From NCBI GenBank assembly GCA_903823545.1, contig CAIJTL010000715.1:1-6270 (forward strand): a stretch of DNA of 6,270 nt. The letters are read 5' to 3'. Made by a program: the position numbers and the translations under genes. The notes under the pieces were generated by a model, which did not search any database, was not told where the DNA came from, and was given only the letters and a program-made list of their open reading frames with translations. The DNA is from an uncultured Planctomycetaceae bacterium. Its GTDB lineage: Bacteria; Planctomycetota; Planctomycetia; Planctomycetales; Planctomycetaceae. Shown here one piece after another: positions 1 to 5,018 of this stretch (position 1 is the first letter of the stretch; every line of letters begins with the position of its first letter).

Positions 1-1210
1 CGTTCGGGCTGTAGCGATAACTGGCGATGATTTGCTCGGGGAGCGTCCCTTGATCGTTGGTCTTAGACAGCTTCACTCGCGCAATATGACCAGCAGGCGA
101 ATACTCGAACGTGATTCGATTGCCCAACGCATCGCTGAGTCCCGTACAACGTCCAGAACGGTCAAAGCCAAAGTCTTGAAACTGATCGAATTCTCGCAGC
201 GAACGGAGCGGAGTTTCTGTCTCGCCGGGCTGAAACTGAAAGAGCATCCGCGGGCCGCTCGCCGTACGAATCTCGAACCAGCTTTGCTCTAATCGCTTCA
301 GCACCAAGCCGTCGTTACTGGTCTCTGTCGTGTTAGGTTCAAACGGCGGAAACTCAACCACGCTGCCTTCTTGGTTGATGTATTCAAAACTGTTTGCCGT
401 CTTTCGGAGAGAACGCTGATACTCGTGGCGAAAGCCTCGACCAAGCGGACCGACGACGTTCGCGAACTCGCTGTTGTAGTAACGCTTCCATTGGAACGGC
501 AGTAACGACGTCGGGAGTTCGTAATCCAAGAAGTCATCGACGTTCGCGCCGCTGATGACATCGACCGGCTCGCCCGCACGACCGCAGCCCTTGCGCATGC
601 TGTCGATCGTCTTTTTGAAGTTGTCCCACTTCCCTTTCGCCTTTGCTTGGACTCTCTGAAAGACGTTCGTCTTCGCAACGCGCTTGGCAATCTTGCCGAG
701 CGCAAACAATCCGACCTTCATGCCGAGTGCCATCAGCGAGATTGTCGGCGGGCCGCCGACGACCACGGGCATTCCGAGCGGGATGGGTAACACCACTGTC
801 GTTGGCATCAGCAACGACATATTCTCGTTCTTCTTTTTGATACGCGGGATCGTCGGCGTGCCGACCGAATGACAGGTCAGCAGAGGCAAGGCCATGTAGC
901 TGAAGGCGTCGCCGTCGACTTCGACGGTCGCGCTTCCCATGAACATCTCCCCTTCGTCGGACGGAGGCAAAACGAAGACGCCTCCGATCGGCATGTGCTT
1001 GGGCATCCCCTTCGCTTCGGTCCCAGCTTGAGCACGCATCACGCTGTTGACGTAGACCGATCCGCCGATCCACGGCAGGTAATCGAACGCATCGATGATG
1101 ATGCCGATGAACGGGTGCGGGATCGGCACGGGGAGCACCGGGCCGGGAGGTTGAATGATGTGAACATCAACGCCCAGGACTGGATCAAAATGTTTGGCGG
1201 CAGGCATCAT
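1..1210 (-). CDS. PAAR-like / DUF6531 Rhs-family T6SS effector, 5' part only
   Basis: This frame stays open from the ATG at 1210 to the window edge; 403 residues are visible and the C-terminus is missing. Residues 1 to about 130 form a PAAR-like tip domain: KHFDPVLGVDVH at 6-17, a proline-rich stretch ending PHPF at 31-34, and EMFMGSATVEVDGD at 88-101. Residues 131-171 are hydrophobic, with LPIPLGMPVVVGGPP at 141-155. A basic linker follows, then the DUF6531 signature GEPVDVISG at 213-221, and the first YD/Rhs-type repeat at about 357-380 (ALGNRITFEY at 361-370). In this family the PAAR domain caps the VgrG spike, the Rhs repeats form a shell, and a variable C-terminal toxin is released in the target cell. 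That toxin, the rest of the repeats and any immunity gene lie beyond position 1. The start overlaps the end of the TPR gene, so the two are probably co-translated. The Rhs and PAAR-like calls are firm; toxin activity is inferred from the family. Confidence 0.93.
   Translation of the reverse strand, partial: MMPAAKHFDPVLGVDVHIIQPPGPVLPVPIPHPFIGIIIDAFDYLPWIGGSVYVNSVMRAQAGTEAKGMPKHMPIGGVFVLPPSDEGEMFMGSATVEVDGDAFSYMALPLLTCHSVGTPTIPRIKKKNENMSLLMPTTVVLPIPLGMPVVVGGPPTISLMALGMKVGLFALGKIAKRVAKTNVFQRVQAKAKGKWDNFKKTIDSMRKGCGRAGEPVDVISGANVDDFLDYELPTSLLPFQWKRYYNSEFANVVGPLGRGFRHEYQRSLRKTANSFEYINQEGSVVEFPPFEPNTTETSNDGLVLKRLEQSWFEIRTASGPRMLFQFQPGETETPLRSLREFDQFQDFGFDRSGRCTGLSDALGNRITFEYSPAGHIARVKLSKTNDQGTLPEQIIASYRYSPN
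1205..1210 (-). promoter_or_regulatory. ATGATG start/stop overlap coupling the TPR gene to rhs
   Basis: On the minus strand the six bases ATGATG contain the TGA stop of the TPR gene (1209-1207) nested between two in-frame rhs start codons, at 1210 and 1207. The overlap is 4 bases with the first ATG and 1 base with the second. A GGGGA about 10 bases upstream of the first ATG could serve as a ribosome binding site. This arrangement is typical of translational coupling, which would keep the two proteins in step. Starting at the second ATG removes only one methionine, so the choice between them has little effect on the protein. Confidence 0.8.
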
Positions 1211-2511
1211 GATGCGTCAGTCCCCGTGCTCAATTTTTCTTCCCAATTCGGTCCGAGCAGCTTTTCCATTCGCTCGCGGATCGACTGTTTGTGTTCGGCA
1301 TACGGACGACGCAGCGCCAGCCGCAACAACCCTTGTCCAACATACGGCAACGTCGAAGTCTCACGGGCTTCCGGTTTCATCGCGTCGCCGACATCCAGCG
1401 CCTTCACGCCGCTGTTCCAAGCTGGCTCATACTGCTTGGCTTGTTCGTAGCAGTAAGCCGCCATGCGCCAGCTTTCCAGCAACGAGAACTGATCCGCGTG
1501 CTTTTCCGCCAGCGGCACGATATCGAGATAAACCTTCGCAGCCTGCTCGTACTCTTGTTCGCCGATCAGCACCGACGCCTCCGCAAAGCGCGATTGTATA
1601 CCGAGCTTCTGAGCCACCGGATCATCGGTAGACGCGGCGGCCACTTGATGTGCTTGTCGATAAACCGCCAGTGCGGCGTCGATGTTGCCGACGGCGATCG
1701 CCGCTGCCCCCAACGCCATGCCGGTCACAATCTGCATCTGCGGCCAATGATTCGCCGAGGCGACTCGCTCTGCCGCATCGGCGGCAACTTGCGCTGCCCC
1801 GAAATTCTTGGCGGAGGCAGCGGTCAACAGATTCATGAAGTGCTTCCGAAAGACCGCCCCCGGTCCACTCATCGGCAGATCATTCAGCAACTCATTGTAC
1901 GCCCCAGGCAAATTCAACTTCGGCTCTTGAGTCACCACTCGCACGGGACCGGCCTTCGCCAATTCGTCCAACAGCGGTGTCTCCGCCACATCTATGACCA
2001 ACCAGCGGACGTTCGGCGGCAATTCCAGTTTCAACAACGATTGCAACCAGTTCGCCCAATCGGTACTGCTCGTCACCTTGGCGGGCAACAGTGCCACAGC
2101 AACATGCCGCAACATATCGCTGTGATAGTTACGCATTGATCTCAACGTACTCACGGCAGCCACAACATCGGCATCTCCCGGACGCATCGCCGGAGCTTGC
2201 CACTCATTGGAAATGCCCGCCTCGCCCATACCTTTGCGGTCACGTTCGTATTGCTCGATCAGAGACTGCCGCAGTGTGATTCCATAAGGTTGATCCGCCG
2301 TCATCGGATCGTCGATTCGCAGAATCATGTCAGGAAGGTCGCTCGCGTCCGTCTGCTGCATCTGCAAAAAGCCGTGGACCAGCCGCATCGAGTCCGCATC
2401 AATAACCCAGCGTAAGATACGTGCCTCGGCGTTCTCAGCGAACTCGTTCCAGAGTTCCGTCAGCCGATCGACTCGCTTTTCAATCGCGTTTTTTGTGGAA
2501 AGCACGGGCAC
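1207..2511 (-). CDS. TPR-repeat protein of unknown function between vgrG and rhs
   Basis: From the chosen GTG start the product is 434 residues. I do not recognise the family by name. The N-terminal half (to about residue 200) has alternating hydrophobic strands and helices, including ILRWVIDADSMRLVHGFL at 32-49 and RWLVIDVAETPLLDEL at 169-184. The C-terminal half, from about 220 to 400, is helical and alanine-rich with TPR-like helix pairs: ALGAAAIAVGNIDAALAVYR at 266-285, AEASVLIGEQEYEQAAKVYL near 310-329, and AAYCYEQAKQYEPAWNSGVK near 351-370. No signal peptide or membrane segment is apparent, so it is probably cytoplasmic. The open frame extends upstream to a TTG at 2559, but that extension is encoded by a palindromic repeat; the GTG at 2511 has GGAG seven bases upstream and is preferred. 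Its position between vgrG and rhs, with a start/stop overlap to rhs, suggests an effector chaperone or adaptor. That role is inference, although the coding call is strong. Confidence 0.85.
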   Translation of the reverse strand: MPVLSTKNAIEKRVDRLTELWNEFAENAEARILRWVIDADSMRLVHGFLQMQQTDASDLPDMILRIDDPMTADQPYGITLRQSLIEQYERDRKGMGEAGISNEWQAPAMRPGDADVVAAVSTLRSMRNYHSDMLRHVAVALLPAKVTSSTDWANWLQSLLKLELPPNVRWLVIDVAETPLLDELAKAGPVRVVTQEPKLNLPGAYNELLNDLPMSGPGAVFRKHFMNLLTAASAKNFGAAQVAADAAERVASANHWPQMQIVTGMALGAAAIAVGNIDAALAVYRQAHQVAAASTDDPVAQKLGIQSRFAEASVLIGEQEYEQAAKVYLDIVPLAEKHADQFSLLESWRMAAYCYEQAKQYEPAWNSGVKALDVGDAMKPEARETSTLPYVGQGLLRLALRRPYAEHKQSIRERMEKLLGPNWEEKLSTGTDAS

Positions 2512-2518
2512 GGGAAAA

Positions 2519-2522
2519 CTCC
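2519..2522 (-). promoter_or_regulatory. Ribosome binding site deciding the GTG start of the TPR gene
   Basis: GGAG lies at 2522-2519 on the minus strand, followed by the seven-base spacer TTTTCCC and then GTG at 2511. A second GTG at 2505 is 13 bases from GGAG and is less well placed. The upstream alternative, TTG at 2559, lies inside a palindromic repeat. This site is the main reason for shortening the gene relative to its longest open frame. Confidence 0.55.
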
Positions 2523-2534
2523 GAAATTTTGGGC

Positions 2535-2598
2535 TAGGACGGGCACTCCTGCCCGTCAAGATGGCTCATGACATCGACGGGCAAGAGTGCCCGTCCTA
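2535..2598. repeat. REP-like palindrome doublet (BIME-like inverted pair)
   Basis: Two copies of a 23-base element face each other at 2535-2557 and 2576-2598, separated by 18 bases. One copy matches the reverse complement of the other at 22 of 23 positions. Each copy is itself a hairpin: stem GACGGGCA/TGCCCGTC with a four-base loop, CTCC in the left copy (2538-2557) and AGAG in the right (2576-2595). The doublet can therefore fold either as two small hairpins or as one long one. It lies between the vgrG stop and the TPR gene start. No T-run follows it on the minus strand, so it does not look like a classical intrinsic terminator. Nested palindromes in inverted pairs between genes are typical of REP/BIME elements mobilised by RAYT transposases. 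In mRNA such structures can block exonucleases or reduce downstream expression. No transposase gene is visible here. Confidence 0.85.
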
Positions 2599-2620
2599 CG
2601 AAAACGGTGAGCGTGCCCGC

Positions 2621-4774
2621 TCAGTTGAGCTTCACGATTGAGCCTTTGACTTCGCAAATCCCCTTGGCTTGGCAAGTGACCAAGGCGCCGCCGATGTCGA
2701 CCTTCGCATCACCGACAATCTCGATGAGCGGCGAACCAATCGTGATCTTGCCTGGCTCAATCAAGATCGAAGAACCGCCAACGAACAGTTCAATGCTGGT
2801 GTCGGACGAGATCGAAATTGCTCCGCTCACACCAATTGTTTGGGTGCCGCTGACGCCCACTTCGTCGTTTCCGCTGACGGTTAAACCTCGATTGCCGGAG
2901 ATGTCCTCGGTGACATTTCCACCTACTGTGACTTCTCGATTTGCGGAAACGCCCAATGTTTGATTGGAGCCGATCGTCAGTTTTAGGTTCGCGCCAATGT
3001 TTTCAGTGTGATCGGCTCCCGTCTCGATATTGCGATTCGCACCAACGGTTATCTTCTGATCGTTGCCGATGTCGATGGTCTGGTTGTTTCCGACGGTCTC
3101 TGAGTCATCGACGTCAATCTTGTCGGTGCGATTGTTGTGAACGGTCGAAGTTTGGTCGTGTTCGACGACAGTGTTCATGTTGTACTGGCCGTGCATCCGC
3201 AACTCTTCTTTGCCAGCGGTGTCGTCCATCACAATTTCGTTGTAGCCCTGAGCCTTGTGCGAACGAGATTTGAGGCCCATCTGCGTCTTGTTCTCAGGGA
3301 GCTTGAACGGCGGCATCTGCTCGTAGTTGTAAACGCTGCCAACGACGACCGGCTGATCCGGATCACCTTCCTGAAACGCGACAATCACTTCTTGGCCGAT
3401 GCGCGGAATACAAATCCCGCCCCAGTTCTTTCCCGCCCAAGAAGTCGCGACGCGAATCCAACAAGAACTCTTCTCGTTGTTCTTTCCTTCGCGGTCCCAA
3501 TGAAATTGAACCTTGATCCGCCCGTACTTGTCCGGCCAAATCTCTTCACCCGGTGGGCCGACGACAACAGCGCTTTGCGTCCCTTGGACGACCGGCTTAG
3601 CAGTGACTCGCGCCGGACGAAAGGGCAATGCGAGCGGCATGCAAGTGAATTGGTTGGTGTAGTGGAAGTCGCCAGAACTGTCGGATCGAAAGGAATCGAA
3701 CGTGGCCGAATGGGTAACGCTCGTCAGCAGGTACTCGCCATCCGCATTGAAGTGACGTTCGAGCGAAAACTTGTGGCCGCTGACAAGATGGCGACAAGTG
3801 CTCGCACCTTGAATGACAATGCTCGCAGCCGCCTCTTCCTGCATACGGATTTCGACCGTCCGGTTGTTGTCCTGAAAGATCTTTTGCAGTTCTGAAGCCT
3901 GATCGCCACCACCGGGATTCACGCCATCAAAACGTTGCGCGTACTGACCGGGATAGTCGTAAATCTCCAAGCTGTCATTTCCACCGACCTTCAACTTGTG
4001 AGTCACCGCTCCGACTTGCACGCTGTCTTGGATCGTCTTGTCCGCTTCCAAATGTTTGTGAGGCAACTCAAACGTGTGATCCCACAGCAGATACTTGCCA
4101 GAACGCAGCTCTTGCTGTTTGTGCCAATCGTAAATGCGATCTTCCGGTCGGTTACCACCAGTGACCGTTTCGTAAATCACTTTGCTGCTATCGGGAAGCG
4201 CTGAATGACTCTGTGGCGAATTCGCGATCACCATCTTGTGGCTGCCGTCCGCATGCTTGAAGAAGAAATAGATCCCTTCTTCTTCCATTAAGCGACATGC
4301 GAAATTGAAATCGGTCTCGCGATATTGCACGCAGTAATCGCGTTTCTCGAACGTCCCTTGCAGCTCAAACGCTGTGTCGATCCCGTCGAGAACTTTCTTC
4401 AGGATGTCGGGCACGGACATCTGCTGAAAGATGCGGCTCTGAGCTTTTCGCGAGGCCAACCAAAACTTCGGCACGATCTCAAGATGATAGGTCGTGAACT
4501 CGCCGTCCTGTCCCTCTTCACTAACTCGACAGCAGATGCCGTTGAGGTAACGTTTCTTCGGCTCCTTTGGATGAAACTGCACCTCTGCTGTGATGCTCTG
4601 TCCCAACAGCTTGTCAAATGGAACGTCGGTCCCCATTTTCGCCAGCACATCTAACTGAAACCGAAACAGTCGCGAAACCGCTTCCTGTCCAGAAATGCCA
4701 ATCAGCAACAACTTGTCTGGTCCCAGAGGGGTCTTTACCGAGATAGGTCGATCAGTTTGTTTGGGGTCGCTCAT
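2621..4774 (-). CDS. vgrG: VgrG (TssI) T6SS spike protein
   Basis: This complete 717-residue protein is of usual VgrG length. Residues about 10-390 are the gp27-like base, with the family hallmark YCVQYRETDFNF at 147-158 running into EEEGIYFFF at 164-172. Residues about 400-482 are the gp5-like OB fold: DKYGRIKVQFHWDREG at 415-430, SCWIRVATSWAG at 437-448, and IPRIGQEVIVAFQEGDPDQP at 456-475. Residues 537-648 form a beta-helix of exact eight-residue repeats. A further valine- and isoleucine-rich tail of about 65 residues ends at KLN. There is no C-terminal PAAR or enzymatic extension, so this is a structural spike needing a separate cap, probably the PAAR-like domain of the Rhs protein two genes downstream. 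The protein trimerises at the tip of the Hcp tube and is expelled with it. The ATG at 4774 is preceded by a weak purine-rich site (AGAAG, about ten bases upstream). Confidence 0.97.
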   Translation of the reverse strand: MSDPKQTDRPISVKTPLGPDKLLLIGISGQEAVSRLFRFQLDVLAKMGTDVPFDKLLGQSITAEVQFHPKEPKKRYLNGICCRVSEEGQDGEFTTYHLEIVPKFWLASRKAQSRIFQQMSVPDILKKVLDGIDTAFELQGTFEKRDYCVQYRETDFNFACRLMEEEGIYFFFKHADGSHKMVIANSPQSHSALPDSSKVIYETVTGGNRPEDRIYDWHKQQELRSGKYLLWDHTFELPHKHLEADKTIQDSVQVGAVTHKLKVGGNDSLEIYDYPGQYAQRFDGVNPGGGDQASELQKIFQDNNRTVEIRMQEEAAASIVIQGASTCRHLVSGHKFSLERHFNADGEYLLTSVTHSATFDSFRSDSSGDFHYTNQFTCMPLALPFRPARVTAKPVVQGTQSAVVVGPPGEEIWPDKYGRIKVQFHWDREGKNNEKSSCWIRVATSWAGKNWGGICIPRIGQEVIVAFQEGDPDQPVVVGSVYNYEQMPPFKLPENKTQMGLKSRSHKAQGYNEIVMDDTAGKEELRMHGQYNMNTVVEHDQTSTVHNNRTDKIDVDDSETVGNNQTIDIGNDQKITVGANRNIETGADHTENIGANLKLTIGSNQTLGVSANREVTVGGNVTEDISGNRGLTVSGNDEVGVSGTQTIGVSGAISISSDTSIELFVGGSSILIEPGKITIGSPLIEIVGDAKVDIGGALVTCQAKGICEVKGSIVKLN
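2831..3166 (-). repeat. Tandem eight-codon repeats encoding the VgrG beta-helix
   Basis: Residues 537-648 of VgrG divide into 14 consecutive octads without insertion or deletion. Position 1 is V, I or T, and position 4 is usually N or D. Examples are VGNNQTID (561-568), IGNDQKIT (569-576), VGANRNIE (577-584) and VSGNDEVG (633-640). This is the T4 gp5 C-terminal needle pattern, in which three chains wind into a triangular beta-prism. At the DNA level the 24-base units are diverged, so this is a protein repeat rather than a recent DNA expansion. Confidence 0.85.
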
Positions 4775-5003
4775 CGCCGTGTTTCTTCTATCTTACTTGA
4801 GAGGCAAACAATCGAGCGGAACTCATGCCGCTCATCTCAACATTCGCCGATCCGTTGACGCTGATGCGAACTATTGTCGCACCAAGGAGCGTCAAAGTTG
4901 CGTTGATTCTGAGCCCATCAGGCAGAAGACACAACTTACGCTGAAGTGGCCACCTCGAAGTGAAATTGGATCGCCGAAGCAATTCGATCTGACCGAAATC
5001 CAG
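4775..5003. other. Intergenic gap between the FHA/DUF4123 gene and vgrG
   Basis: This 229-base stretch separates the stop of the FHA fusion gene from the vgrG start. It is the longest gene-free segment of the window and the likeliest place for a promoter or leader of the vgrG–TPR–rhs unit. I found two short dyads (described separately) and a possible -10 box, TAAGAT, at 4795-4790 on the minus strand, but no well-spaced -35 box and no clear sigma-54 site. A 64-codon open frame (4982-4788, minus) has no recognisable features and I do not call it. I see no terminator with a T-run after the FHA gene, so read-through into vgrG remains possible. Confidence 0.5.
4814..4833 (-). promoter_or_regulatory. 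Small dyad about 40 bases upstream of the vgrG start
   Basis: On the minus strand GAGCGG and CCGCTC form a perfect 6-bp stem around the eight-base loop CATGAGTT. The dyad ends 39 bases before the vgrG ATG and just upstream of the TAAGAT-like box. It could be an operator or a leader hairpin in the vgrG mRNA. A 6-bp GC-rich stem can arise by chance, so this is only a candidate. Confidence 0.25.
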
Positions 5004-5018
5004 TCACATGATTTCGGT
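4992..5018 (-). other. 9-bp inverted repeat around the stop codon of the FHA/DUF4123 gene
   Basis: ACCGAAATC and GATTTCGGT are perfect reverse complements separated by nine bases, and the TGA stop (5006-5004, minus) lies in the loop. One arm encodes the last residues of the protein and the other lies just downstream. No T-run follows, so it is not a standard intrinsic terminator. It may still act as an mRNA 3' structure or a site for a dimeric regulator. Confidence 0.35.

Noticed and set aside
534..1073. 179-codon minus-strand open frame overlapping rhs
   Set aside because: It is a different frame of the same strand with an Arg/Asp/Gly-rich product. The overlapping frame encodes the clear PAAR-like and DUF6531 motifs.
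1291..2139. 282-codon plus-strand open frame
   Set aside because: It lies wholly opposite the TPR gene, and its product is rich in Arg, Gln and His with no domain pattern, as expected of an antisense shadow.
2535..2598. The repeat doublet as a CRISPR fragment or an intrinsic terminator
   Set aside because: There are only two units, in opposite orientation, with a short spacer, which rules out CRISPR. No T-run follows on the transcribed strand.
2608..2623. Hairpin TGAGCG/CGCTCA at the vgrG stop as an intrinsic terminator
   Set aside because: The stem is only 6 bp and the next T-run is four bases, offset by CCG. This is too weak to call, although it may add to the structure of the neighbouring REP-like pair.
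3137..3895. 252-codon plus-strand open frame
   Set aside because: It is antisense to the strongly conserved OB-fold and base regions of vgrG and has no recognisable features.
4788..4982. 64-codon minus-strand open frame in the gap before vgrG
   Set aside because: It starts at a non-ATG codon without a clear ribosome binding site, has no recognisable sequence, and is a length expected by chance.
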